Assembly (NCBI GenBank): GCA_015179125.1
Contig: WHVA01000037.1
Location: 1 to 64,000, forward strand
Reading direction: 5' to 3'
Source of the DNA: Gautieria morchelliformis
Taxonomy: Eukaryota > Basidiomycota > Agaricomycetes > Gomphales > Gomphaceae
DNA: 64,000 nucleotides
Below the pieces are notes generated by a model. It was not told the DNA's origin. It saw nothing but the letters and a program-made list of their open reading frames with translations, and made no database searches. Made by a program: the position numbers and the translations under genes. Positions within the stretch are counted from its first letter, which is position 1, and each line of letters starts with the position of its first letter. Shown in pieces: positions 48,120-59,470 of this stretch.

Positions 48120-48789
48120 TGTTACGTATCAAGATTTTGGCAAGTCGGAACTAGAAAGGACAATGGCTTCAACTTATATGTTGCACCCCCAATGAACTAT
48201 CGTCCTAAGTATTTCGGATCACGAGTCGGAAGTTGGAACATATCGAACTAAACAGAAGTCAGAGCTTGCGTTGGAAACTGAGTCGGAAGGTGGAAGGCAG
48301 GAGGTGGAGAGACAGAGGTCTTGCAAAACTCGCTATGCTAAGAACAGGAGATAGAGCAAAGGAAATCACATATCGAAGGTGATTATCTGATTGCAGAATA
48401 ACGAGCATACATGAGGGGCTTTTATACAAAGAGCTGAGACAACATGTAATGGTGTAGTACTAAGCAAATTCTGGAGGGAGCGGAAGTCGGATAGACATGC
48501 GGGATAATTAACTAATTGGGAACAAGGGGACTACAAGGGGGGTGCAGGGTAGGGTATAACGATGGCAAAAGAACAAGGGGTCGGAAAGTATATCTGACAT
48601 AAAGAAACAACGAGACTCCAAAGGGGCTGGACAGGTGGTCTTGCTGTGCTGTGAGGCGAGTCTGGTGGGTCCGAGTAATAGAGTCAAAAGAACAAAGGAA
48701 TAAAACAATGGGTGGAATGTTGGAATTATCGGAGGGTCAGAATGTGAGTGGAACTGAGTGTCGGAAGTCGGAAATGCATGGTCCTAACA
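48120..48789. repeat. Solo LTR, 670 bp, TSD CATGC
   Basis: The ends are TGTTACG...CCTAACA, with a perfect 5-bp target duplication CATGC (48115-48119 and 48790-48794). The interior is rich in GTCGGAA words like the other gypsy LTR, so a Ty3/gypsy origin is likely. No internal region is left. Confidence 0.85.
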
Positions 48790-49447
48790 CATGCTACGCA
48801 CACTATACTTGCAGGACACACTACACTCCGGGAACACATGCCATACATAGGGACATGCTACCCATGAGGGGCACACAGACATGGGAGAAATGGGTGGAGA
48901 CATTACCTACCCTGATGCATTACTTAGAGCTACTTTCAATTGTGATAAGATGTGTTTTACTTATCCGAATAATTTTACTTATCCCAAGTTTTATTTACCC
49001 AATGTGTTTGACCTAACCATGGGTATCCACCCTAGCAGTGGTCCCAGTGCATTCACATCCAATGGGTCCCCGGCAGTCCCTACCCAGTGCTGTGCCACAT
49101 CCTGGTGTGCAGCACAGGGCCACGGTAGGAATTGACTTGCAATATGCAGCATTTTCACATGGACAGTTTTATGTTGCACTAATTGTAACAGAGTCCATGT
49201 TCTTTAGGGAAGGGAACACAACATGTAATATTGTATACAAACAGGTGCTGCTAAAGCCTGATTAATTATGTAGTTTCATTTCACCGAATATAATTCTGTA
49301 ATACTATTGACTACCCCTGTGCGATGTTAACCTTACTTAACTAACCCGGTGCGAAGCACGGGTCTATTGGCTAGTTAGTATATAAGGGCAGACGATCTTG
49401 TATAGATCGTAGAATAACAAGTCTATTATTTACTCCTTCGTTCCACA

Positions 49448-50656
49448 GGACACATCCGCATGAGCTCATGCTCGTGGGCGGGGGCATGATGGGCGTGAAG
49501 GTTGAGTCTAAGGAGAAGGAGGGCGTCGGGTATAAGGGAGGAGGCTCTGGTGAATGCGACGTACCATGAAGTGGGGTGCGGCAATACAACTAGCTGCTTA
49601 CAATAAAAGTACATAGAATTTTAGTTCGGCATTGCATCTCAAACGATGTGCCCACTCGCCCACTCACAAGCCGCGACAAAACCTGGGCCAAGCCCGAGCC
49701 GGCTCTCAGGGCTTGCCCCCTGAATTATGTGAGGCCGGGGTGAGCCGAGCGGGGCTCTGCACAACAAGTTAGAAGTAGCATGGGATCATGAGGATGTGCG
49801 CGTGTGGGATGGACAAGGCCAGCATTGGCAACAATGATCGAATGGAGTAGGACCGGGAACCTGCGACTCGATGACTTTCCGTTGCATAATATATAATCGT
49901 AGTGGCGCAAAGGCGCCAGTCCCCCAAATTGGACATCAACACCCTCTACAACTGCTGGCTGGCCCAGGAAGGCAAGAGTGCTCTCCAGCCCCCTGCGCCG
50001 CTTTGCAGGGCTCATCCCCGGGCCCACGTCACCAAACGGAGCCGCCGCCCGGGGGACAACTCGTGGCCGGTGGGCGGGGGTGGGAATGGCAGGCCGCGGG
50101 GCAGCAGGGCGGCAGGGCGGTGCGAGACGTAAGGGGAGGCAGGGTGGAGTCTAGGGAGCAGCGAGTGGCGTTCGGGTACGAGACACGTGGGACTGGGCAC
50201 CAGGATGTACCATCGGCTGGGTGGGGTTGGGCTTCCAGGGTCTGTGCTTGTGTCTGTGTCTGGGTCATGCTGGAGGATGGATGGATGGCGAGACATGGTG
50301 GAGAAGGCAGAAAACCCGTCATGCAGGATGGACGGGCTGTGTATATGCAAACGGAGATACCGGATACTCCGCTCGTTCCCCTTGTTGGCCACCCCCCACT
50401 CCACAGTCCCCTCCACTGGAAGGCATACCGGAAACATCATTCAAATTCATGGCCATGGGCGTGAGAGGGCGGTGGGAGATTTGTAGCCTGGGAGGGAAGG
50501 CTGGTGGCATTGTGTAAGGGGAGAACGGGTAAAATGCGTGGTAATGCCATGAAAGATGAGGTTGTCTGTGTCCGTGTCTGTGTCACGCTGCTCGTTGTAA
50601 CTGCCGGGTCGCGCGTTGGTGTGCATGTTTGGTTGGTGGCTGGGAGGGCCGCACAT
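49448..50656 (-). other. GC-rich part of unit B, right portion
   Basis: Resumes the unit after copia element 3. It matches 29950-31476 of unit A, with the HELMRM leader (about 49426-49614, minus) and the second, shorter gene copy (about 49870-50440, minus). Frames are more broken than in unit A; no domain can be assigned. Confidence 0.5.
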
Positions 50657-50997
50657 GATGAAAGCTCTCTTCGTTCAGAATTATCAGTATCTGGTCGATA
50701 AGTGTTTGAACTTCGATGGGAATGCGTCGTGTATCTACGTAATTTCGTTTATTTTTTACTCTGGATCCAAGCAGGTTAGCTTGTTACCGGTATTCCAAGG
50801 GAGCTGACAACGCCGACAACTACAACTTTTCCCAACCAGAATTATCGAATGACTGCAAAAACAGGCCAGCCGTCCAGTACCGTTTATTCTCGCTAGGTCC
50901 CATGTTCCCTATCCTAATAATATCACACTAAACAAAACGTCGCAGGTCATCTCAGTAGCTTCCCGAGCTTTCCTTAGGCACCAGGCACAGCACTATA

Positions 50998-53381
50998 CAC
51001 TGCAGGAAGCGCGGGACCTGAACTTCAGTACCTGGCGAACTGAAATATCAGTTCTGGACGCACTGAAGTTCAGTTCCGCAGAGCTGAACTTCAGTACGCA
51101 GAGATATGGACGGCTCGTTTGACCTGTACTGGATTTACAGAGCGCCGATGTCACTTCACGCGCTTTTTTGCACTTAAGTTCAGTTCTGGAGGCACTGTAA
51201 TTTAGGTATTTTAGAACTGGAAAAAAGCGCATTTTATTTCAATAATTCAGTAGCAACTGGATAGAAAGCCGGATATCATCATAATCAAAGTCCTTCAAGT
51301 GCCATACACGCCCAACACCGATGCATGCGGGTGCAAGTCTAGTCGACGAGACGTGTGAGTCGAGGCCACGCGGAGAGCCGAGAGTGTGCAAGAAAGAGCG
51401 TGTGATGTGAAAGCCAGTGCGAGTGGAAGAGAGCCGAGAGAGTGCAAGAAAGAGTGAGTCGACGAGAGCAGATGCAAATAGTTATAATACATGGGATCAA
51501 GTGCGACCGGTCAGGTCGTCTTGGTGCGCACCTATATCGCCGAGATTGCATGAGAATGAGTGCAGATGGGAGTCGAGAGCATAATTGTGAGAGCGAGAAG
51601 CCAGCATGCGAGTTGGTACCTAGATACATTTATTGCGGATGCAGGAGCGGGGTGAACGAATGCGGGGAAAGGTCGGAGGGCCATGGCCAGAGATAAATAG
51701 CGGTCATTTCTTCTTGGATTTGGAGCCAGCTAGAGGGTGCATCGTTCATATCATGTGTGCGATAATAAGGAGCAAGATCAATGCTTGATAGAGACTCAGG
51801 CTCAAGTGAACATGGGCAAACACACCTCAAGGACCTTTTTGGAAGGTTTGGAGATTCTTTGCTCTGCAGTGCAATATCAATGTGTGTATAGAGTAGTAGT
51901 AAAGATTTACTTGCCTGTTTCCTAGGCGGCTCTGGATCGGTGCGCTCCTAATGAAGGAACCAAACGATGAGCTAATAACAATGAGAACAAGGCTGAACTA
52001 ACCAGAGCGGTCTGAGTGCATTCAGTCTATACCATGTTCGGGCGGCCAACTGGTGAGTACGCGTGAAAAATAATGTCAGATACACCTCACCATCGCGTCG
52101 TCCTCAACCAGCACCACTGTCACTGCCAGATTCCTCGCCGCTGTCACTGCCGGATCCATCGTCGTCGTCCTTTGGTGTCCATGGTCATTTAGCTGTAACA
52201 AGATTATTGATTTGAGAGGAGGGCAGCTAGTTATGTGTAGTGAAAATCAGTATATGCGTTCAAATAAAATAAGAGTATCACTTTACCAAAGGAATTGGGA
52301 TGGAGCAGGCTCCTTGGGTCGATACCCTGAGTGGAGAGAGAGTGGAAAAGATCTGGGGTGGGTTGCGGACAAGTTCAGCAATGCGGCTATAATGCAACCA
52401 AAAACAAAAACACTTACACATCCATTCTTTAGGAAACTGCTTGGACTTGGACTTTTTGCCCATTTGGTCAGTATGTACGGCAAAGAAAATCAAAGGTACA
52501 GGTCAGTGGTGGTTGCGGTGGTGGTGGTATAAGGAAGAGAGCACTGAGCACGTGATAAGCTGAGATTGAACTGACTTTAGCGATTCAGGAGTCCCATTTC
52601 CACTCAGAGTAAGCGCCGCTCTCGCACATCTGGGCCACTCTCCACATCTTGCTATGGCTGATAAACAGCCTTGTTGTTGCATCCCCACCTGCCTCAAGGT
52701 CCTAGGTCCCAGACACCGTAGTGGAATGTGTGGTGGGGCGAGTCCGACATGGAAATGAGTGGGTATAATTGACTGCAGTGGTGACTTTGCTCGGATTGTG
52801 TTTGTGGATGCGGAGGATGACCATGACCAGGGCCGTAGGAATATACTTTAAGGTGTGCATGTCTTGTCTGTGGGAATTATAATAGTATTGATGATTATCC
52901 TTGAAGGGTAAGCACCTGTACGGCTTGCCACGGTACCATATATATACGTGTGCAGCTGTATGTTGTACGGCTACATTACGGTCTCAACCGTAACGTATCT
53001 TGACCGCATGTCGGCTAGCAGCTGGAACACTCGGTGATACGGGTACGGTGGTCGTACAGAACACACGGGGTATGGAGTGCAGGTGTATTCCAGAATAGAC
53101 TATACTATGTTCGGCACTTACACATCGAGTCCTTCCACTCTCCCCCGTGCCTGCACTTGTATATAGACCATTGAGACAAAAAAGTGCGCTTTTGCACTTT
53201 AAAAAAGTTTGCAGTGACAGTTTCAAAAAATAATTTTTGGAACTTTTCTTCAGTCCAAATATGTACTGGATAAGTTCTGTATTTTGGGAAAATCTGGAAC
53301 GATATAACAGTACGAATTGGAACTGATATTCAGGGCAAGTGCACTGGGCGCGTATTTTAAGTTCTGATCTTTCCTACAGTG
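50998..53381. mobile_element. CACTG-ended TIR transposon in unit C, TSD TATA
   Basis: The ends are CACTGCAGGAAG and, on the complement, CACTGTAGGAAA. The flanks are TATA on both sides (50994-50997 and 53382-53385). Unit D has an uninterrupted AGCACTACATCG here, so the insertion is certain. Subterminal regions are packed with AACTTCAG and GAACTGAA words in both orientations, a feature of CACTA-type elements, where such repeats bind the transposase. No transposase is recognised inside; the frames at 51339-51629 and 52212-52532 match nothing I know. It is probably non-autonomous. Plavaka transposases belong to the CACTA group, so mobilisation by such an enzyme is plausible but unproven. Confidence 0.75.
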
Positions 53382-53945
53382 TATATTGCCGTCACCGCCG
53401 ATACACCGAATGCACAATATCTCGGTTACCATGTTATTTCCCATGTCAATATTTTATGGTCTCTTTCTACGACCTCTTCCCACGTCGCACAGGACATGCC
53501 GCCAAATGAGAAATTTCTCGTGTCGCTATATCCATCAACATTGACACGAGCTGGTATGTCTGCAGAGACCATTCAACATCGCTATTGAATTACAGATACA
53601 TGAAAGCTCTGGCGATTGAGCTAGATCTCTCATATCACCTCGCTTCATCATGTTCCCCTCTTTATAAGGAACACACCGGATACGCCACATCTTGATACAC
53701 ATCAGTGAGCTGTCTCGCAATTGCTTTTCATGTGGTGTTACACTGACACTGCACTGTGTGCCTACATGACAGGTTTATATGGACACAGGCAAATCGGATG
53801 CGATGACCAATTTCTAGCAAGAGTGCAAGCATCAACTACTCGCGCCTGCAGGGCTACCCCTGTCTGACGCGTTGAAGTTGTACTGCTAACTGATATAGGA
53901 TGCTGTGAATATCTGTTGACCTGGCAGCACCCATGGCCAGAATCT

Positions 53946-53953
53946 TATATATA
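53946..53953 (+). promoter_or_regulatory. TATA box of DUF6533 copy C
   Basis: TATATATA 93 bases before the ATG at 54039, conserved in copies B and D. Confidence 0.5.
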
Positions 53954-54038
53954 CACCTTCGCGATCCGCGACTCCAACCCCCCATCGCTACTCAAAGCTT
54001 AGTCCATCGTCTGCATCCCAGTTTCTCTTTCTTATATC

Positions 54039-55782
54039 ATGTCTCAGGCGGACGCCTTGGCTGTTATCCAGGCACTATCAGACAGGTCCGCACTTACTAC
54101 ATTGAGTGCGATGCAAAACAGCTTACCTGAACTAGCTTTGCGATCAACTCTGCCACCTTCGCAGCGCTTGGTATGTGTACATTTCCCGCATAATTCCACG
54201 TGTTCCATACCTTGTTACACAGCACTACTCTTCTTCGACACACTTCTCACACTGCCATCTGAGATCAGCCACATTTGGTGCAAGGCCGTGAGGCTCGGCA
54301 CCATTCTCTATTTACTTGCTCATTACATGCCCTTCGTTTATATCTTGCTGGGATATATGTCAACTTATCTAACATTTCCACTGAGGTGCATTACATCTAT
54401 TGTTCTCATGAGTAACCCCCCTACTGATTTGAATGAGCATCTAGTAAGACTTTCCTTCCTCATGCAAAAGCAACCTAGAGACTCATATATTTGGAGGAAA
54501 TGTAAAGCTATCAATCACCTCAGTGATACTTGCACTGTTCTTTCTCTCATTGGAATACAGGGTGAGGGATTATACCCCTATATTTTTCAGGTAGAAAGAT
54601 CAACACAATTTACTTGTCTAGGCTTACTGCTAGCTCGCACCTATGCTATTTCCCTTCATAATCAGAGAATTTTAGGTTTTCTTGGGCTGCTTATTGCTGC
54701 TGCTATTATCACTGAAGTGGTACACCCCTGTGTAGACTGTATAAAGAGGATAAATTCATTTCACTGAATATAGTACCGCTCTGTTTTGGACAATTGCAAT
54801 ATCACAATTTTAGAAGTCAATAGATGGACTTTGTCAGTACTGACTAGGACTTTCTGCTCATATTTATACTAACAAATTCTTCAGGAGTAATATTTAGGGG
54901 TCTGTGGTTGCCTGATTTGTCTCTGAATACCTCTGACAGTGGCCACCATCAATGGTGTTACTGTAATCCTTTTTGACACTGGAGTTGTGATAGTAACCAT
55001 TCTGAGCTCAATTCAAACCCTGAGGCTTTGGCAGAAAGGTGATATTTGGGATAAGAATTCTCTCATTCGTCTAGTGATTTACCAAGGTGAGCATGCAACA
55101 TATTGCATGTATATATGGTCATATCACTAATCTCAGATAAGGCTTTGTCAGATATGGGTATGGAATATTATTCCTATGATATTTCATATGTCTGATTTAT
55201 ATTCAGATTTGTGCTTACCATTACTGTAGCTAATACTATTATATCTAAGGCCTTGTTACCTATAAATGTGTTAAGCTTTGAGAGCTTACTCTGTCTTCTG
55301 TTACATTTCAGGCATTGAGGGTATGTAAGACATTGATCTTGATAATAAATCTGGTTAATTTCAGTTCCTTTGTTGTATAAATCCAAGGCTTTGTGACATC
55401 TTAACCCCTCTTCAGAACAGGTATATTTTCATTGAGAAAGACCTGTGATTGTACTAACAGTGCACATACAGCTTGTCAGCAATTATCATCTGCCATTTTC
55501 ACCTAGCTCTCAGAGAGAGACACTCTCAACTTAACACCCCCTTATCATCCACTCTTCTATTCTCTGGTCAGACAAAGTGTTCACAATGCCATAGTGGCTG
55601 AATTTGGGAACCCACAGGCTTTTAGTGCGGAGACTATGCAAAATAATGTGGCTGACCAGGACAGCCAGCAGTCAGAAGAGGCTGCTATGATATCTGGGAT
55701 AGAGTTAGAGGAGTTCATTTAAGCAACTGGATATTCTGAAGATGTAGAACTGGCAGGGCCTGTTGTGTCCAGTGAGTGATTT
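54039..55782 (+). CDS. DUF6533 gene, copy C (best preserved N-terminal half)
   Basis: Exons 54039-54085, 54136-54170, 54223-54335, 54386-54411, 54479-54561 and 54622-54719 splice in phase to 134 codons. The product reads MSQADALAVIQALSD, FAINSATFAALALLFFDTLL, TLPSEISHIWCKAVRLGTIL, YLLAHYMPF, then WRKCKAINHLSDTCTVLSLI and LLLARTYAISLHNQRILGFL, then a membrane segment. These match DUF6533 around FDxLLTLPxEIxxIW and the ARTYAI helix. Later exons give VATINGVTVILFDTGVVIVT and ANTIISKALLPINVLSFESL. The last exon has lost about 16 bases relative to A and B, so the C-tail differs. Intron 1 and 2 have no stop in the ATG frame, so unspliced reading gives a false N-terminus. Function unknown. Confidence 0.7.
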
Positions 55783-56084
55783 GAGTCTCCATCAGGCACT
55801 TATTAATAGCTTGGTAGGATCTGGAAGAATGGCAAAGGCTTCAGGATAGCATGCGAGCTAATGCATCATAGCCGCAATTCCAATACAAACCCCACAGCAA
55901 TCAAGATGCAACTTACATTACCCATCCTGTTCTCACCTTTCCAATCTATTGCAGCACTTTACACTCGGTCACCACAGAAGTTGTGAAAATAGTAGATATA
56001 TACATATATATGTATGCTGTGACTTCAAAGTTCCTTTGCTTGTAATTTATCATTAGTTTGCTTCATTAATGTACCACTCATCTA

Positions 56085-59000
56085 TTGATGCTGGGAGTCA
56101 GTCCACTGTGTGCCAGTTGGAGAATTGCACCCTGAGGAATATGGAGGGATGGGCTCAGCTGAGCGCTCAGAAAGGGACTGCGGGGGGTGCCTGTGCCTGT
56201 GCCTGTGCCTGCCTGGGATCCTGACCTCATCTGAAGGATATGTTCAGTTATGTTATTTGTAAACGCTATGAGGCATACCATACCGTAATCACATTCTTAT
56301 GTGCCAGGCCATCTTACATCAGGGGCTCAGGATGCATCTGTGCCAACACTCCAACATGCACGTTCACAAATATTCACTGTCTCCTTACCCAAACCTCCCT
56401 CCGAGATTTGGCACCCTTTGCCTTTGTGGGTGGCTGTGGCCTGTGCCTGACATTTGGACCCCTTATCCCTTTTCCACCACCCATTTTACCTGGCCCTCCC
56501 CTGAACCGTTGTCCGATCGTCCCTCCCACCCCTACTGCCACTTTCTCCATCCCTTTTCCACCAACCATTTTACCCAGCCATCCCCTGAACCGTTGTCCGA
56601 TCATCCCTCCCACCCTACTGCCACTTTCTCCTCCACCTCCATCTTCCTTTCGATATCCAGGTAATCATTTCCCCCCTGCCGTCTGCTACTTGGAGCAGCG
56701 AGCATCGGGTGGATCTGTGAGCATCGGCAGGAGGTGCCAGCATGTTGTGTCTTCTCAATCAAACTCTCCGGACTTCCATCTCCATTCCTCTCCTCCAATG
56801 TTTTCTTACGACTTTCCCTGCATGTCCTCTGGATTTCCCTCACCTTCACAGACTATGGTGGTTACGCAAGTAAGCACACTGTTCTCATCCCTGCCTCACG
56901 CCCCTTATCCCTTTTCAGGTTGTCTGCACCTTTACCGGGCCCTTTGCTCTCCCGTTATCAGACACGGACCTCCCTCCCCTTTCCCCTTTCCGGCTAAGCG
57001 ACCCCTCTGTGCTGTCTCCATGGCCCGTGCCTTCGCTCGCTGGTTGGTGCTGGATGTGCCCTATCGACACTTGGTCTTTGCGTTGACGTACATTCATGAC
57101 TCCTCATTTGGTATGATCTCCTTAATCTCCTGGTAACCCATATAGCGAATAGGTGTCTGGCACACGACCTTATGAGCCTCAAGTTTCACCTCACTCACAG
57201 TGTGCGCCAGATGTGGGCCTCAAGTCTCACCTCATGCTGGCTGGACAGTGTGCCACCATTCACACCGAAGGTGATACGGCCCCGGACTTTCTAATGACTA
57301 ACTTATGAGTGATGCCCATGGGTTCAGGTGAGATCTCTATACTTTTATAACATACCCCCCAGTAATGCCAATGCCTTCAGGTGGGATCTCTGTACTTTTA
57401 ATGTACCCGTGTCCCGTCCTTTCTGCCCCCACCATCCAGCCTCTGACGCTTCATGGCCACATTACCTGAAAACATCTGCCAGATACGCCTCTGCCCCCCT
57501 TTGGCCTTTGAGCTGTCTCTTCACATGCTGCATCCTCCATGTCTTTGCCTGTGGCCCATGTCTCTGATTGACTTTGTCCTCTGCACGGTGCTTCATACCG
57601 GGAGCAGACAACTGACCATTGACCAATCTGGTTCTGTTGACGATTCTGAGAAGGATGCAAGAATTGCCCACAGAAGGTCAAGGTCCACTGTTTCTCTCGG
57701 AAGAGCCCATGTGACCTCCCGACATTACATAAATTGGGTGAAGGCAATTCTTTCTATTTTGTGCTGATCTTCCACCGCCCCTCAACATCTATCATGCAGC
57801 TAAGGGAGCTCACTACTGAGAATGCAACCATCATGTCTACACTGCATGCGTACCCTTAGATCTTTCTGTGCTTCCGGTGTCAAATTTGCTGACACCGATA
57901 TGCCAGCGTCCATGGCTTTCAGCGATCGCAGAAACTACCTTCCCGTGAGCTTGGTCATGGAACCCTCACACTTGAGGAGCTGAGCCCCAACAGTAAGGGC
58001 CTGAAGAAAGAAGATAAACGCAAGCCAAACTAGTTCCAATGCAGGACGACTGTCGTGATACTAAATCCGAGTCCAAGACTCATAAGAGGCCAAACAACTC
58101 CAGAGGGAAGCGGAAGGCAGGTTAATACTAGAATATAGCTATCATACCTGCCAATGAGTGCTACACATCAGTTGTAGAAGGTTAGTGCTAATGTTGACCA
58201 TCTCATGTTGAACACTTGCCTATTATCTTAGTCGTGATGCAATGCAGCTTTGTCATCCTCTGTCTACTGTGACTATGAAGAACCTGTTAAGGGTACTTAA
58301 GGTGAAGTTATTGCTTCATGATGAAAGTATTATTGTCTTGCTCACAGTGCATCAGTGGAAGAAAGAATCGCCCTATGGCAACACAGAATGGATTGATGAA
58401 GAAATCAGTGCCTTTGAAAGCACTATCCTTGATTTTGGCCCCGAGCTAAGGACCAAGGCACCATGAGGACTTTACCTGAGGTTGTCTGCCACATTCGAAG
58501 CCCTCAAGGCGGCCTTCAGGACCGCTGCGCTGGCCGAAACATATCACCCATATGACAGCCAGTTCTGGGATCACCAAGGATGCAAAGGAGGTGGGAAGAA
58601 TGAAAGTTGTCACCATCAGTGGTCAATATGCAGCTTTTGGGAGGACACAGCCTTGATAGTAAGCCAGACTGTCTTTGTTTATGGACCAATTCCTAACACG
58701 TGGGCTCATGCCCAAAACCACTGTGCTAAAATCATAATGATAATACTGGGAAATGGTTTTCCCTGCAATAAAGACTCACTGTTTGCTTTACATTTTGTCC
58801 CCAGGGAAAAGCTGGGTAATACCATGTATTTATTTATAAATATTATCATTTTGCTAAGATCTTGCAGGTCAGCAAAATCCATTTTGAACCTGATGTTTTT
58901 ACCCAGTCTTGCCATGACAAACAACCTACTCATAAGACTACATTTTCTCAAGCTTTTATTTAGAGTTTTACCTGTCTGAATCTGATGATTTGGCTTGGAT

Positions 59001-59470
59001 TTTCATGCGAGGCCAAGTTATTGGAGAATTCACAGGTTTGTTATGGTTTTCCCTGCCCAAAATATTATAATATAATCCAACCACTTTTTCCAGTTTTATT
59101 AAGGGTTTTTCCTGTGGGAGAACCTTCCTATGCCCCCAGTGTGGAACAAGAATAAGCTGGCGCGAAGGGCCGGCACCTCTTGTAGCATCAAGAATAATGG
59201 TCACCATTGATCACAGGCTGTCCTATGGTCCAGGATACAGGTGTCGGTGTCTGAGATGCAATTTGGCAGAAGTATACTCCCAATGCCAGTTCCTGATCCA
59301 ATATGAAAGCGTCTGGCCCATGCCGCACCGGCATTGAGAAATGCACTTCGTTCCTGTGGTGGAGTGCTGTCACAGCGCAGGAAGAGAAGTATGACAATGA
59401 AGGCTCTCCCGCCCACACCTGGGCTGTGGTCTGACTCAGCCTATGCATATCCCCCATAGTGGTAAGGTCA
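56085..59470. mobile_element. 3.4-kb insertion in unit C with TIR-like ends
   Basis: Units A and B run straight from the GTACC..TTGTCCACTAAG spacer into CATGACxGCGCCGAACG. Unit C has about 3.4 kb between these points. Near the left end is GCTGGGAGTCAGTCCAC and near the right end its approximate complement GTGGTCTGACTCAGCC, suggesting terminal inverted repeats set in some bases from the borders. Inside lie a Pro-rich tandem duplication (56460-56640), frames at 56240-57136 and 58242-58466 without recognised domains, and TTTTCCCTG words repeated near 58750, 59045 and 59110. Family and TSD are not determined. Confidence 0.5.
56460..56640 (+). repeat. Tandem duplication, about 75 bp x 2
   Basis: The phrase CCCCTGAACCGTTGTCCGAT, with its flanks CCCTTTTCCACCA and CCCTCCCACCC, occurs twice in a row with small differences. 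Confidence 0.85.

Larger units (their letters stand above)
45723..49374 (+). mobile_element. Helitron, 3,652 bp, both ends defined, non-autonomous
   Basis: The 5' end is TCTATAGTATAAAG following an A. The 3' end is a hairpin (CCCGGTGCGAAGCACGGG), eight bases, then CTAG and the T of the target. Comparison with the intact 5' LTR proves insertion between A and T without target duplication, the hallmark of rolling-circle Helitrons. No Rep/helicase frame is visible, so it depends on proteins supplied elsewhere. Its cargo is a CTGTCTG-rich stretch, tandem repeats with splice-like signals (46205-47000), a short-period repeat (47340-48115) and two solo LTRs. A related 3' end is at 12701-12776. Confidence 0.92.
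41286..49447 (+). mobile_element. Ty1/copia element 3 with a Helitron in its 3' LTR, TSD GGACA
   Basis: The 5' LTR is 41286-41510 (225 bp, TGTTAG...TTCCACA). The 3' LTR is split into 45571-45722 and 49375-49447, which also add up to 225 bp. TSD GGACA is at 41281-41285 and 49448-49452. The primer site GGTTATGGGCCCCG follows the 5' LTR and a GAGGGGGAG purine tract precedes the 3' LTR. About five differences separate the LTRs, mostly transitions, so it is somewhat older than element 2. Gag with a CRNCGKKGHYVKDCW knuckle, protease, integrase, RT and RNase H are all recognisable. The element is broken, with about four breaks. Confidence 0.95.
45571..49447 (+). repeat. Copia element 3, 3' LTR, split by a Helitron
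   Basis: Parts 45571-45722 (152 bp) and 49375-49447 (73 bp) match the two halves of the 225-bp 5' LTR without loss or duplication of a base. Confidence 0.95.

Noticed and set aside
53933-54130. Separate small gene overlapping the start of DUF6533 copy C
   Set aside because: It is read in another frame over the TATA region and exon 1, and is not kept open in copies B and D.
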